Translations under genes and position numbers: made by a program
Shown: one piece after another, positions 55,029 to 63,976 of the stretch
Layout of the letters: the number at the start of each line of letters is the position of its first letter
Position numbering within the stretch: the first letter of the stretch is position 1
The notes under the pieces: generated by a model
Seen by the model: only the letters and a program-made list of their open reading frames with translations
Told to the model about the DNA's origin: nothing
The model's database searches: none
DNA from: Thiobacillus sp.
GTDB taxonomy: Bacteria; Pseudomonadota; Gammaproteobacteria; Burkholderiales; Thiobacillaceae
Length of the DNA: 64,000 nucleotides
Direction of reading: 5' to 3'
NCBI GenBank assembly: GCA_019459055.1
Contig: JAIBEI010000027.1
Location: 28,054-92,053, forward strand

Positions 55029-56993
55029 ATGATCATCCTCAAGAATCTCAGCCTGCGGCGTAGCGCCAAGGTTTTGCTCGACAATGCGTCGGTGTCGATC
55101 AACCCCGGCGAACGGGTCGGCCTGGTGGGGCGCAACGGCGCCGGCAAGTCCAGCCTGTTCGCGCTCCTGAACGGCACCCTGCACGAAGACAAGGGCGACT
55201 TTTCCATGCCGTCGCAGTGGCGCATGGCGCAGGTGGCGCAGGACATGCCGGAAACGTCCGAGCCCGCGACCGACTTCGTCATTGCCGGCGACAGCCAGTT
55301 GGTCGCAGCGCAGACCGAGGTCACCGCCGCCGAGGAAAGCGACGACGGCGAGCGCATGGCGCACGCCTACATGGCGCTGCACGACGCCGGCGCGCACGAC
55401 GCGCAGTCGCGCGCGCAGTCGCTGATCCTCGGGCTTGGCTTCCAGGTGCGCGAGCTGAGCCAGCCGGTCAACAGTTTTTCCGGCGGCTGGCGCATGCGAC
55501 TGCAGCTGGCGCGGGCGCTGATGTGCCCGTCCGACCTGCTGCTGCTCGACGAACCGACCAACCACCTCGACCTTGACGCGCTGGTGTGGCTGGAAGCCTG
55601 GCTGAAGAAATACCCCGGCACCATGCTGGTGATCAGCCACGACCGCGAGTTTCTCGACGCCGTGACCAACGTCACCATCCACATCGAAAATGGCCAGCTC
55701 ACCCGCTACGGCGGCAACTACAGCACCTTCGAGGACATGCGCGCCGAGCAGATGGCGCTGCAGCAGGCGGCGTTCGCCAAACAGCAGGACAAGATCGCCC
55801 ACCTGCAGGACTTCATCAACCGCTTCAAGGCCAAGGCCAGCAAGGCCAAGCAGGCGCAGAGCCGGGTCAAGGCGCTGGATCGCATGGAACGCCTGGCGCC
55901 GATGCTGGCGAGCGCGGATTTCACCTTCGAATTCAAGGAGCCGCTCAACCTGCCCAACCCCATGCTGACCATCGACGATGCCAGCTTCGGCTACCCGCCG
56001 CCCGCGGATGCGCCCCCCGGCACATTGCCGACGGTGATCGTGCAGCACGTCAGCAAGTCGGTCTTCGCCGGTCAGCGCATCGGCATCCTCGGCGCCAACG
56101 GCCAGGGCAAGTCGACGCTGGTGAAAACGATTGCGCGCACCCTGCCGGTGGTCGCGGGCGAAGTGATCGAGGGGCGCGGCCTCAACATCGGCTACTTCGC
56201 GCAGCAGGAACTCGACGTGCTGCGCCCCAAAGACACCCCGCTGGAACACATGATCCGCCTCGCCCGCGACACCATCGCCAGCGGCGGTGCCGGCCAGTTC
56301 AGCAGCCGCGAGCAGGACCTGCGCACCTTCCTCGGCACCTTCAATTTCAACGGCGACATGGTCAAGCAGGCCGTCGGCACCATGAGCGGCGGCGAAAAAG
56401 CGCGGCTGGTGCTGTGCATGATCGTGTGGCAACGGCCGAATCTCTTGCTGCTGGATGAGCCGACCAACCACCTCGATCTCGCCACCCGCGAAGCGCTGGC
56501 GATGGCTTTGAACGAATTCGAAGGCACCCTCATGCTGGTCAGCCACGACCGCGCCCTGCTGCGTTCGGTGTGCGACGAATTCTGGCTGGTCACGCGCGGC
56601 GGGGTGGAGCCGTTCGACGGCGACCTGGACGACTACCAGCGATACCTGCTGGAGGAGGGCAAGCGCCTGCGGGAAAGCCTGAAGGAGGCCGGCAAGGTGG
56701 CTAGCGCGCCGGTGGTCAAGACGGAACCCGCGCCGGCTGCGGCGAAGAAGCCGGTGTCCTCGGGAAAGATCAAGTCGTTGCAGCAGAAACTGGAGAAGCT
56801 CGACAAAAGCATGGCTGCGCTACAAGCGGAAAAGGCGGCGTTCGAAGCTCGCCTGGGCGGGACGCTTTCCGTCGAGGAGATTACCGAAACCGGCAAGCAG
56901 CTTCAGCATGTCATTGACGAGCTGGCGATTGAAGAGGGGGAGTGGCTGGAATTGTCGGGGGAGATCGAGGCGCTGGAAGGGGCGAGCGCTTAA
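55029..56993 (+). CDS. ABC-F family ATPase (YheS/Uup-like)
   Basis: A 654-aa protein with two ABC domains and no membrane segments. Walker A motifs are GRNGAGKSSL and GANGQGKSTL; signatures are FSGGWRMRLQLARAL and MSGGEKARLVLCMIV. Both LLLDEPTNHLDL Walker B segments are intact. The linker is long and charged (KQQDKIAHLQDFINRFKAKA), and the C-terminal extension is coiled coil (from about residue 590). ABC-F proteins act on the ribosome, relieving stalls. The C-terminal tail points to the YheS/Uup group. Confidence 0.93.
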   Translation: MIILKNLSLRRSAKVLLDNASVSINPGERVGLVGRNGAGKSSLFALLNGTLHEDKGDFSMPSQWRMAQVAQDMPETSEPATDFVIAGDSQLVAAQTEVTAAEESDDGERMAHAYMALHDAGAHDAQSRAQSLILGLGFQVRELSQPVNSFSGGWRMRLQLARALMCPSDLLLLDEPTNHLDLDALVWLEAWLKKYPGTMLVISHDREFLDAVTNVTIHIENGQLTRYGGNYSTFEDMRAEQMALQQAAFAKQQDKIAHLQDFINRFKAKASKAKQAQSRVKALDRMERLAPMLASADFTFEFKEPLNLPNPMLTIDDASFGYPPPADAPPGTLPTVIVQHVSKSVFAGQRIGILGANGQGKSTLVKTIARTLPVVAGEVIEGRGLNIGYFAQQELDVLRPKDTPLEHMIRLARDTIASGGAGQFSSREQDLRTFLGTFNFNGDMVKQAVGTMSGGEKARLVLCMIVWQRPNLLLLDEPTNHLDLATREALAMALNEFEGTLMLVSHDRALLRSVCDEFWLVTRGGVEPFDGDLDDYQRYLLEEGKRLRESLKEAGKVASAPVVKTEPAPAAAKKPVSSGKIKSLQQKLEKLDKSMAALQAEKAAFEARLGGTLSVEEITETGKQLQHVIDELAIEEGEWLELSGEIEALEGASA

Positions 56994-57009
56994 CGTAGTA
57001 TTTTGCGTC

Positions 57010-57044
57010 TGACCTTTGGTCGGGGGTAGCCCGGCCAAAGGTCA
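57010..57044. terminator. Hairpin between the ABC-F gene and glyQ
   Basis: TGACCTTTGGTCGGG and CCCGGCCAAAGGTCA form a 15-bp stem (one G.T pair) around a GGTAG loop, 17 bp after the ABC-F stop. No T-run follows, so efficient intrinsic termination is doubtful. Confidence 0.5.
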
Positions 57045-57135
57045 GCAGCCAAGCAGCATCCACGGCTACAACCAACAACGAAACCCCCATCAACCAAGCT
57101 AAAATGCCGCTTTCCCGAAAAGCCGCTCATCCGCC

Positions 57136-58059
57136 GTGAAACCCACCTTTCAGGACATCATCCTCACCCTGCAACGCTACTGGGCCGAGCGCGGCTGTGC
57201 GCTCCTGCAGCCCTACGACATGGAGGTCGGCGCCGGCACCTCGCATACCGCGACCTTCCTGCGTGCGCTTGGACCGGAGCCGTGGAAGGCGGCCTACGTG
57301 CAGCCGAGCCGCCGGCCCAAGGATGGGCGCTACGGCGACAACCCCAACCGCCTGCAGCATTACTACCAGTTCCAGGTGGTGCTGAAGCCGGCGCCGGCGG
57401 ACATTCTTGAACTGTATCTCGGTTCGCTCGAGGCGCTTGGGTTCGATCTCAAGAAGAACGACGTGCGCTTTGTCGAGGACGACTGGGAGAACCCCACGCT
57501 CGGCGCCTGGGGGTTGGGCTGGGAAGTGTGGTTGAACGGCATGGAAGTCACCCAGTTCACCTATTTCCAGCAGGTCGGCGGCATCGATGTGAAGCCAATC
57601 ACCGGCGAAATCACCTACGGTTTGGAGCGCCTAGCGATGTATCTGCAGGGCGTGGAAAGCGTGTTCGATCTCGTGTGGACCGAGGGGCTGACTTACCGCG
57701 ACGTCTACCACCAGAACGAAGTCGAGCAGTCGACCTACAACTTCGAGCACAGCGACGTCGAGTTCCTGCTCAGCGCGTTTGCCGCGCACGAGAAGAAGGC
57801 GCAGGAACTGATGGCCGTGCAGCTCGCGCTGCCGGCGTATGAACAGGTGCTGAAAGCCGCCCATACCTTCAACCTGCTCGACGCGCGCGGCGCGATTTCG
57901 GTGACCGAGCGTGCCGCCTACATCGGCCGCATCCGCAACCTGGCGCGTGCGGTGGCAAAAAGCTATCTCGACAGCCGCGCGCGGCTTGGCTTTCCGATGG
58001 CGCCCAGGGCCTGGGCAGACGAAGTCCTGGCACAGATTGAAAAGAAGGCCGCAGCATGA
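57136..58059 (+). CDS. glyQ: Glycine--tRNA ligase alpha subunit
   Basis: A 307-aa catalytic subunit of the two-subunit bacterial glycyl-tRNA synthetase. It starts at GTG 57136 with [20 protein letters not shown], then [20 protein letters not shown] and the class II motifs in [20 protein letters not shown]. Length matches. Its last bases overlap the glyS ATG (ATGA). Confidence 0.97.
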   Translation: MKPTFQDIILTLQRYWAERGCALLQPYDMEVGAGTSHTATFLRALGPEPWKAAYVQPSRRPKDGRYGDNPNRLQHYYQFQVVLKPAPADILELYLGSLEALGFDLKKNDVRFVEDDWENPTLGAWGLGWEVWLNGMEVTQFTYFQQVGGIDVKPITGEITYGLERLAMYLQGVESVFDLVWTEGLTYRDVYHQNEVEQSTYNFEHSDVEFLLSAFAAHEKKAQELMAVQLALPAYEQVLKAAHTFNLLDARGAISVTERAAYIGRIRNLARAVAKSYLDSRARLGFPMAPRAWADEVLAQIEKKAAA

Positions 58060-60197
58060 CCATGCAGAATTTGCTCGTTGAACTCTTTGTCGAAGAACTG
58101 CCGCCCAAGGCGCTGAAGAAGCTGGGCGAGGCCTTTGCCGCCGCGCTTGCCGAAAGTTTGGCCGCGCAGGGACTGGCCGAGGCGAAGGCTGCGGTCGCTG
58201 ACTTTGCCTCGCCGCGCCGCCTTGGCGTGCACATCGAAGGCGTCCTGCAGCGCGCCGCCGACAAGCCGGTGTCGACCAAGCTGATGCCTGTTGCCGTGGG
58301 TCTGGATGCGGAGGGCAAGGCAACGCCCGCGCTGCTGAAGCGCCTGGCCGCGCTGGGTGCCGATGCATCTGCCGTCGGTCAATTGCGCCGTGCTGCAGAC
58401 GGCAAGAATGAAGCGCTGTTCCATGACAGCATCGCACCGGGCATGACGCTCGCCGACGGCCTGCAGCACGCGCTCGAAGCGGCGATGGCGAAGCTGCCGA
58501 TCCCGAAGGTGATGCAGTACCAGCTGGCCGACGGCTGGAGCAGCGTGCACTTCGTGCGCCCGGTGCATGGCCTGGTTGCGCTGCATGGCACGGATATCGT
58601 GCCGCTGTCCGTGCTGGGCTTGACGGCCGGGCGCGACACGCAGGGCCATCGCTTCGAAGCGCGCGTCAGCCCGGTGGTGATCCGGAGCGCTGACAGCTAC
58701 GCCAGCCAAATGAAAGACGAGGGCGCAGTGATCGCCAGCTTTGCCGAGCGCCGCGCCGAAATTGTTCGCCAGCTGCAATCTGCAGCTGCGCCCTCGGGTT
58801 TGACGCCGGTCGAGGATGACGCGCTGCTGGATGAAGTGACTGCGCTGGTCGAGCGCCCCAATGTGCTGGTCGGTACGTTCGAAGATGCCTTCCTCGAAGT
58901 GCCGCAGGAATGCCTGATCCTGACCATGAAGGCGAACCAGAAATATTTCCCGCTGCTCCGGGATGCACCGGCCATTTTTGACGGTGCAAGGCAGGTAGCG
59001 CAAGGCAAGCTGACCAACCGCTTCCTCATCGTTTCCAATATCTCGCCTGCCGATGCATCTGCGGTGATCGGCGGCAACGAGCGGGTGGTGCGCCCGCGTC
59101 TGGCCGACGCCAAGTTTTTCTTCGACCAGGACCGCAAGAAGGCGCTGGACTCGCGCGTGCTGGGGCTGGCCAGGGTCGTCTACCACAACAAGCTCGGCAC
59201 CCAGGGCGAACGCGTGACGCGGGTGCAGGCAATCGCCCGCGCTATCGGCGAGCAGATCGGCGGCGAGGCCCTGGCGCTGAAGGCCGACCAGGCTGCGCTG
59301 CTGGCCAAGGCCGACCTGCTCACCGATATGGTCGGCGAGTTTCCCGAGCTGCAGGGCATCATGGGGCGTTACTACGCGCAGCACGACGGCCTGGCCGACG
59401 ACATCGCCTTCGCCATCGAGGACCACTACAAGCCGCGCTTTGCCGGCGACGAGCTGCCCCGCAGCGATGTCGGCGTGTGCGTGGCGCTGGCGGACAAACT
59501 GGAAACGCTCGTGGGGTTGTTCGGAATTGGTGAAAAACCCAGCGGCGACAGGGATCCGTTTGCGCTGCGTCGCCATGCACTGGGCGTGATTCGCATGCTG
59601 ATCGAAAAGAGCTTGCCGCTGAGCCTGGACGATCTGGTCAATATTGCCTTCGCCGCTTTCCCGCAGGGATTGCTCGGACAGGCGCACACTGATGTGTACA
59701 TGTTCGTGTTCGAGCGTCTCAGTGGCGCGATGCGCGAACAAGGCTATTCCGCGAACGAGGTCGATGCGGTGCTGAGCCTGAACCCGACGCAGATCCATCT
59801 GGTGCCGAAGCAACTGGAGGCGGTGCGTGCTTTCGCGGCATTGCCGGAAGCCCCCACGCTCGCCGCGGCCAACAAGCGCGTCGGCAACATCCTGAAAAAG
59901 GCCGAGGGTGAAGTGGGCGGAGCGCTCGACCAAAGTCGACTGGTCGAGGCGGCGGAAACGGCGTTGTTTGCCGCGCTCGGCGAGATCGCGCCGCGAGCCG
60001 ACGCAGCCTTTGCTGCGGGCGATTACACCGCATCGCTACAGGCGCTGGCCGCGCTGAAAGCCCCGGTCGACGCCTTCTTCGACCAGGTGATGGTCAACGC
60101 CGACGATCCCGCGCTCAAGGCCAACCGGCTGGCGCTGCTGCACCGGTTGCACCAGACCATGAACCGGGTTGCGGACTTGTCGCGGCTGGCGGCGTAA
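58056..60197 (+). CDS. glyS: Glycine--tRNA ligase beta subunit
   Basis: A 713-aa tRNA-binding subunit that completes the alpha2-beta2 enzyme. It begins [24 protein letters not shown] and contains [38 protein letters not shown], the HD-like middle part [22 protein letters not shown], and a C-terminal anticodon-binding domain ending [21 protein letters not shown]. It overlaps glyQ; a second ATG at 58062 could also be the start. Confidence 0.97.
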   Translation: MTMQNLLVELFVEELPPKALKKLGEAFAAALAESLAAQGLAEAKAAVADFASPRRLGVHIEGVLQRAADKPVSTKLMPVAVGLDAEGKATPALLKRLAALGADASAVGQLRRAADGKNEALFHDSIAPGMTLADGLQHALEAAMAKLPIPKVMQYQLADGWSSVHFVRPVHGLVALHGTDIVPLSVLGLTAGRDTQGHRFEARVSPVVIRSADSYASQMKDEGAVIASFAERRAEIVRQLQSAAAPSGLTPVEDDALLDEVTALVERPNVLVGTFEDAFLEVPQECLILTMKANQKYFPLLRDAPAIFDGARQVAQGKLTNRFLIVSNISPADASAVIGGNERVVRPRLADAKFFFDQDRKKALDSRVLGLARVVYHNKLGTQGERVTRVQAIARAIGEQIGGEALALKADQAALLAKADLLTDMVGEFPELQGIMGRYYAQHDGLADDIAFAIEDHYKPRFAGDELPRSDVGVCVALADKLETLVGLFGIGEKPSGDRDPFALRRHALGVIRMLIEKSLPLSLDDLVNIAFAAFPQGLLGQAHTDVYMFVFERLSGAMREQGYSANEVDAVLSLNPTQIHLVPKQLEAVRAFAALPEAPTLAAANKRVGNILKKAEGEVGGALDQSRLVEAAETALFAALGEIAPRADAAFAAGDYTASLQALAALKAPVDAFFDQVMVNADDPALKANRLALLHRLHQTMNRVADLSRLAA

Positions 60198-60227
60198 GAT
60201 GGCTTTCTGCACAGCAGGAGTCTCGCC

Positions 60228-60770
60228 ATGAAACTCATCATTCTCGACCGCGACGGCGTCATCAATTTCGATTCCGATCAGTTCATCAAGTCACCCGACG
60301 AATGGAAGCCCATCCCGGGCAGTCTGGAAGCGATCGCGCGGCTGACGCGCGAAGGCTGGCGCGTGGTGGTGGCAACCAATCAATCCGGCCTGGCGCGTGG
60401 ATTGTTCGAGATGGTGACGCTCAACGCCATCCACGCCAAGATGCACAAGGCGGCGGCACAGGCGGGTGGGCGCATCGAAGCCGTGTTTTACTGCCCGCAT
60501 GCAGCCGAGATGAACTGCGATTGCCGCAAGCCCAGACCGGGGCTGTTGAATGAAATTGCCGCGCGTTATGGCCATGACCTGCACGAAGTGCCCGCGATTG
60601 GCGATTCGCTACGCGACCTGCTTGCGGCAGAAAGCGTGGGCGCGCGCCCTCTGCTGGTCAAAACCGGCAAGGGCGAAAAAACCCTGGCGGCCGGCGGCCT
60701 GCCCGAGAACATCCCGGTGTTTGCCGACTTGAGCGAGGCCGTCGATCACTTGCTGAAAACGGCCGCATGA
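60228..60770 (+). CDS. gmhB: D-glycero-beta-D-manno-heptose 1,7-bisphosphate 7-phosphatase
   Basis: A 180-aa HAD phosphatase in ADP-heptose synthesis for lipopolysaccharide core. It has the nucleophile motif ILDRDGVINFDS, the Thr/Ser motif VATNQSGLARG, the zinc-binding YCPHAAEMNCDCRKP and GDSLRDLLAAE. AGGAG precedes the ATG. It overlaps plsC (ATGA); this gmhB-plsC pair follows glyS in many betaproteobacteria. Confidence 0.95.
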   Translation: MKLIILDRDGVINFDSDQFIKSPDEWKPIPGSLEAIARLTREGWRVVVATNQSGLARGLFEMVTLNAIHAKMHKAAAQAGGRIEAVFYCPHAAEMNCDCRKPRPGLLNEIAARYGHDLHEVPAIGDSLRDLLAAESVGARPLLVKTGKGEKTLAAGGLPENIPVFADLSEAVDHLLKTAA

Positions 60771-61489
60771 ACCTGATCCGCTCGGTTGTTTTCGCAGTGT
60801 TGCAGACTGCGCTGACGGTGTTTTTCAGCATGGTCGCGTTGCTCAGTTTTCCCTTTTCGGCGCACACCCGCTACCGCATGATCACCGGCTACAACCATAT
60901 CGTCATCTGGCTCGCGCGCGTGGTGCTCGGCATCCGCTACGTGGTGCGCGGCCGCGAGAACCTGCCTGCCCGTCCGGCGGTGGTGCTGGCCAAGCACCAG
61001 TCGGCATGGGAAACGGTGGCGTTTCTGTTCCTGTTCCCGCCGGTGTCGGCGGTGATCAAGCAGGAGTTGCTGAACGTGCCGTTCTTCGGCTGGGCCTACC
61101 GCATGCTCTCGCCGATCGCCATCGACCGCAGCGCCGGGCGCGAGGCGCTGAAACAGATCGTGACCAAGGGCAAGGCCAAGCTCGAACAGGATTTCTGGGT
61201 GCTGGTGTTTCCCGAGGGCACCCGCGTCGCCCCCGGCGAGAAAGGGCGTTACGGCATCGGCGGCGCCTGGCTGGCGGCGGAGACCGGTGCGCCCATCGTG
61301 CCGGTGGCGCACAACGCCGGCGAGGTGTGGCCGAAGAACGCATTCGTCAAGCGTCCTGGCACCATTACCGTCAGCATCGGCCCGGCCATCGAGACCGCCG
61401 GCAAGAGCGCGGCCGAACTCACCCGCGCAGTCGAGGCGTGGATCGAAACCGAAATGACGAGGTTGCCCCCTGCTGCCCCACGCCAATAG
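60767..61489 (+). CDS. plsC: 1-acyl-sn-glycerol-3-phosphate acyltransferase (PlsC type)
   Basis: A 240-aa membrane acyltransferase that makes phosphatidic acid. The catalytic motif reads KHQSAWETVAF, with Glu at the place where the classic HX4D motif has Asp. The other motifs (FPEGTRVAPGEKGRY and GAPIVPVAHNAG) are intact. One N-terminal membrane segment lies at about residues 8-30. It overlaps gmhB by 4 bp and probably overlaps the next gene's start. Confidence 0.92.
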   Translation: MNLIRSVVFAVLQTALTVFFSMVALLSFPFSAHTRYRMITGYNHIVIWLARVVLGIRYVVRGRENLPARPAVVLAKHQSAWETVAFLFLFPPVSAVIKQELLNVPFFGWAYRMLSPIAIDRSAGREALKQIVTKGKAKLEQDFWVLVFPEGTRVAPGEKGRYGIGGAWLAAETGAPIVPVAHNAGEVWPKNAFVKRPGTITVSIGPAIETAGKSAAELTRAVEAWIETEMTRLPPAAPRQ

Positions 61490-62177
61490 CGGTGTCCTGC
61501 AGATCGGTGACGCCGCCGTTCCGTACCAGCTGCGGCGCTCGCCCCGCCGTCGCACGCTGGGCCTGACCGTCACGCCGCGCGAAGTGCGCATCCATGCGCC
61601 GAGCTGGACCCCGCGCGCCGAAATCGAATCTTATGTGCGGCAGCAGCATGACTGGCTGCGCCGCACGTGGACCCGCTTGCAGGCGCGTTCGCCGCAAGCG
61701 CGCACCGAATCCCCGGCCGAAGTGCGCTTTCTCGGGCGCGCGCTCACGCTCGATATTCGGGCCTCCCTGTTCGTCGACGTCCAGCGCCGCGGCGGCAGCC
61801 TGCGCGTGCATGCCCCGCTCGACGCCGATGTCGGCGCACTGATCCGCGACTGGCTGCACGACCAGGCCGTCCGCCTGCTGGCCTGGCGCCTGGCGCGCAT
61901 CGCCCGCCGGCTGGGGCGCGCACCCAGCCGCTTCGCCCTGTCCAACGCGCAGACGCAGTGGGGCAGCTGCACCCGGCGCGGCCATGTCCGCCTCAACTGG
62001 CGGCTGGTGCAGGCGCCGCTCACGCTGATTGACTACGTTGCCGCGCACGAACTTGCGCACCTGGTTCACCTCGACCACTCGCCGCGCTTCTGGGCGCAGG
62101 TCGCCGAACTGTGCCCCGACGCGTTGGCAAGGCGCACCGAGTTGCGCAGAATGAGTGGGGTTCTGTTTCAGGTTTGA
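61470..62177 (+). CDS. YgjP-type (M48/SprT-like) metal-dependent hydrolase
   Basis: A zinc-dependent hydrolase with HELAHLVHLDHSPRFW (HExxH and third ligand) near residue 190 and QTQWGSCTRRG before it. The first usual start codon in frame (GTG 61584) would cut off the conserved YQLRRSPRRRTLGLTV segment that families of this kind have at the N terminus. The frame is open back to 61458 with no ATG, GTG or TTG, so CTG 61470, with GACGAGG eight bases upstream, is the best start. That overlaps plsC by 20 bp. The domain call is firm; the start is inferred. Confidence 0.82.
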   Translation: MLPHANSGVLQIGDAAVPYQLRRSPRRRTLGLTVTPREVRIHAPSWTPRAEIESYVRQQHDWLRRTWTRLQARSPQARTESPAEVRFLGRALTLDIRASLFVDVQRRGGSLRVHAPLDADVGALIRDWLHDQAVRLLAWRLARIARRLGRAPSRFALSNAQTQWGSCTRRGHVRLNWRLVQAPLTLIDYVAAHELAHLVHLDHSPRFWAQVAELCPDALARRTELRRMSGVLFQV

Positions 62178-62210
62178 TGCGTTAAACAAAGACACAAAAA
62201 GGACTGCAAA

Positions 62211-62627
62211 ATGAGACTGCTCCATACCATGTTGCGGGTAGGTGATCTTGATCGCTCGATCCGTTTCTACACGAACGTCCTCGGCATGAAACTGCTGCGC
62301 CGCAAGGACTATCCAGCCGAAAAATTTACCCTCGCCTTTGTCGGGTATGACAGCGAAGACAAGGCGGCGGTGCTCGAACTGACCTACAACTGGGGCGTCG
62401 ACAAATACGAACTCGGCAGCGGCTACGGCCACATCGCCCTAGAGGTCGACGATGCCTATGCTGCGTGCGATGCGGTTGCGACAAAAGGCGGCAAGGTGTT
62501 GCGCCCGGCCGGGCCGATGTCGCATGGAACGACCGTTATTGCGTTCATTGAAGATCCGCCGGCTATGTTGGGTAAAACAACTACTAATTGCCGCGTGACT
62601 GAGTACAGATGGTGCTTTTTCATTTAG
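62211..62627 (+). pseudogene. gloA: Lactoylglutathione lyase (glyoxalase I), 3' end disrupted
   Basis: The first 117 codons are a good glyoxalase [21 protein letters not shown], metal ligands H5, E56 (LELTYNWG) and H74 ([10 protein letters not shown]), and VIAFIEDP. A normal gene would continue DGYKIEL, giving the fourth ligand Glu. Here it changes after EDP into an unrelated 21-residue tail ([10 protein letters not shown] to the end). Near 62560 the bases still resemble a DGY coding sequence but one base is lost, and after it homology ends. The protein should lack its fourth metal ligand and be inactive or weakly active. This marks the edge of an accessory segment. Confidence 0.75.
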
Positions 62628-62717
62628 TAACCCAACTATTGCCAGAAGCAGTGACACGGTGGTGGAGCACGACGCCTGAGGCATTCCCTCACAGTGCAAA
62701 GGCTGCAGGCCAAAACG

Positions 62718-62894
62718 CTACATCAGTCGCATTCTCGGCCTTCTACCGTTCTCGATGGCATCGATGCGCCGAAAGCTGGCCTCGACAGCATCCTTACTCT
62801 CGGTCACTCGGTCGGCCGTCCTGTGCCATTTCTGCCGGTAACGTTTGCTTGCAATGAGCAGCACCATGATCGCAAGTGCTTGGATGTATTTCAT
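62718..62894 (-). CDS. Small membrane-anchored protein, unknown
   Basis: A 58-aa protein beginning MKYIQALAIMVLLIASKRY, with one hydrophobic N-terminal segment followed by a basic, helical tail. The start at 62894 has a strong GGAGGG six bases upstream, which is why it is preferred to a longer in-frame version from 62942. GC content is lower than the core genes. It is 51 bp downstream of the next gene on the same strand and may share its transcript. No family is recognised. Confidence 0.55.
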   Translation of the reverse strand: MKYIQALAIMVLLIASKRYRQKWHRTADRVTESKDAVEASFRRIDAIENGRRPRMRLM

Positions 62895-62945
62895 GCTTGC
62901 CCTCCAGTGTTGCTGTAGAAGTGAAGCCCGTTCGCGCTCCAAGGG

Positions 62946-63362
62946 CTAGAAAACCTGTCTTAGCTTGATCAGCCTCGCTTCCTCTGAATCAAGCCAGTAC
63001 TCAATATGGCGTTCATTGGTCTCGGTAACATATAGAGCTGCAGTTGTTTCTCGCTCTAACCTCGGATCAGATGCACACCAAAGCTCAGTAATCCTCTGCA
63101 TTTGCCACTCACCCGTCCCCTGAACCGGCGTCATCAGGGCGACTTGCAGGACTTTTTGTTTCCCCGCGATGTACGCAATTTCGCTAAGGTGCGAGCTCAA
63201 AATCGTTACGTTTACCTTCCCGGTTTCAGTCGGGTCATCAGCAATATATGACACGAGAAAATGAGGCCGAAAGGTGAGTTGAATCAGGCCCCAGCATTGC
63301 ATAGAGGGCGATCCGGCCTGAGCGGGCTCAGCAACTTCAGAGCCGACAACGGTATAAAACAT
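62946..63362 (-). CDS. Hypothetical protein divergent from an XRE regulator
   Basis: A 138-aa protein from ATG 63362 (GTG 63368 is possible), with AGG upstream. It is soluble-looking, with alternating strands (LIQLTFRPHFLVSYIADD, GKVNVTILSSHLSEIAYIAG), no signal peptide and no known motif. Codon use is less GC-rich than in the chromosome core. It shares a symmetric operator/promoter with the XRE gene at 63450, so the two are probably co-controlled. A toxin-like or phage-remnant role is possible but unsupported. Confidence 0.6.
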   Translation of the reverse strand: MFYTVVGSEVAEPAQAGSPSMQCWGLIQLTFRPHFLVSYIADDPTETGKVNVTILSSHLSEIAYIAGKQKVLQVALMTPVQGTGEWQMQRITELWCASDPRLERETTAALYVTETNERHIEYWLDSEEARLIKLRQVF

Positions 63363-63380
63363 GACCACTGCCTGACAAAA

Positions 63381-63413
63381 TGAACACTATAGATTGTAGT
63401 CCTATAGTGTTCA
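63381..63413. promoter_or_regulatory. Symmetric divergent operator/promoter
   Basis: TGAACACTATAG (63381-63392) and CTATAGTGTTCA (63402-63413) are perfect 12-bp inverted arms around 9 bp. On each strand the arms give TGAACA as a -35 and TATAGT as a -10, with a 16-bp spacer, so one palindrome can serve promoters in both directions. It is the natural binding site for the XRE protein encoded at 63450. Confidence 0.75.
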
Positions 63414-63423
63414 CGGTGGCCAG

Positions 63424-63451
63424 ATATCACCCTCAACCACGGAGGTGATAT
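63424..63451 (+). promoter_or_regulatory. Hairpin over the XRE ribosome-binding site and start codon
   Basis: ATATCACC (63424-63431) pairs with GGTGATAT (63444-63451). The right arm covers part of the GGAGG ribosome site (63441-63445) and the first two bases of the ATG. In RNA this could hide the start; as DNA it could be a second operator. Both readings are inference. Confidence 0.5.
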
Positions 63452-63728
63452 GGACATACGGCAGGCGCTAGGTGCAGCCCTGAAGTCGGCGAGAATGTCT
63501 CGAGGCCTCACCCAGGAAGACTTCGCGATCGTCTCAAGCAGAACCTACCTGAGCACACTGGAGCGTGGCATTAAAAGCCCCACACTCGACAAACTCCAGA
63601 AAATCTCGGACGTACTCGGGGTGCATCCGATTACGTTGCTGTCCATGGCATATATGCAACGGGACTCGAAATCGGCAAGCGAGCTACTGGACATGGTGGG
63701 GAAAGAGTTGAAGATGCTAGGCGCCTAG
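63450..63728 (+). CDS. XRE/Cro-type transcriptional regulator
   Basis: A 92-aa helix-turn-helix protein: LGAALKSARMSRGLTQEDFA, then SRTYLSTLERGIKSPTLDKLQKIS, the typical HTH_XRE core at residues 7-62. A short helical C terminus (ELLDMVGKELKML) may dimerise. It has a good GGAGG. The symmetric operator upstream suggests autorepression and control of the divergent gene. It lies in the accessory segment beyond the broken gloA. Confidence 0.9.
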   Translation: MDIRQALGAALKSARMSRGLTQEDFAIVSSRTYLSTLERGIKSPTLDKLQKISDVLGVHPITLLSMAYMQRDSKSASELLDMVGKELKMLGA

Positions 63729-63950
63729 GCGCGTATTCGGGAAAGAACAGCCAGGGAGCCCAATCGGAACCTCCCACCGGTTCCGCCTGGAGGGCTGACA
63801 ATGAGGCGGCTGTCTGCGACGAACGGCCGGTCGAGGCAAAAGCTTTGAATGGCCGCACCTCGGCGATTCTGTTGAAAAACTCGATGTCGCAGCCGAGTCC
63901 ATTCCCCATCAAGGGTGATTTTTTGAAACGTTGCCCATTTCGAGGTTCGT
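63729..63950. other. Right-edge region without a convincing gene
   Basis: No supported gene is seen. The text 63850-63905, with GGCGATTCTGTTGAAAAACT and GCAGCCGAGTCC, looks like decayed insertion-sequence flank or a dead gene end, but it cannot be identified by reading alone. Confidence 0.3.
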
Positions 63951-63976
63951 AACCGGGTCTTAATGCCCGGTTTTTT
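63951..63976 (+). terminator. Rho-independent terminator at the right edge
   Basis: AACCGGG pairs with CCCGGTT around TCTTAATG, followed by TTTTT. It would end plus-strand transcription coming from the XRE gene or from a lost gene. Confidence 0.75.

Noticed and set aside
57963..59933. A 656-aa minus-strand frame opposite glyS
   Set aside because: Antisense shadow of glyS with a His/Gln/Arg-rich sequence and no recognisable motif.
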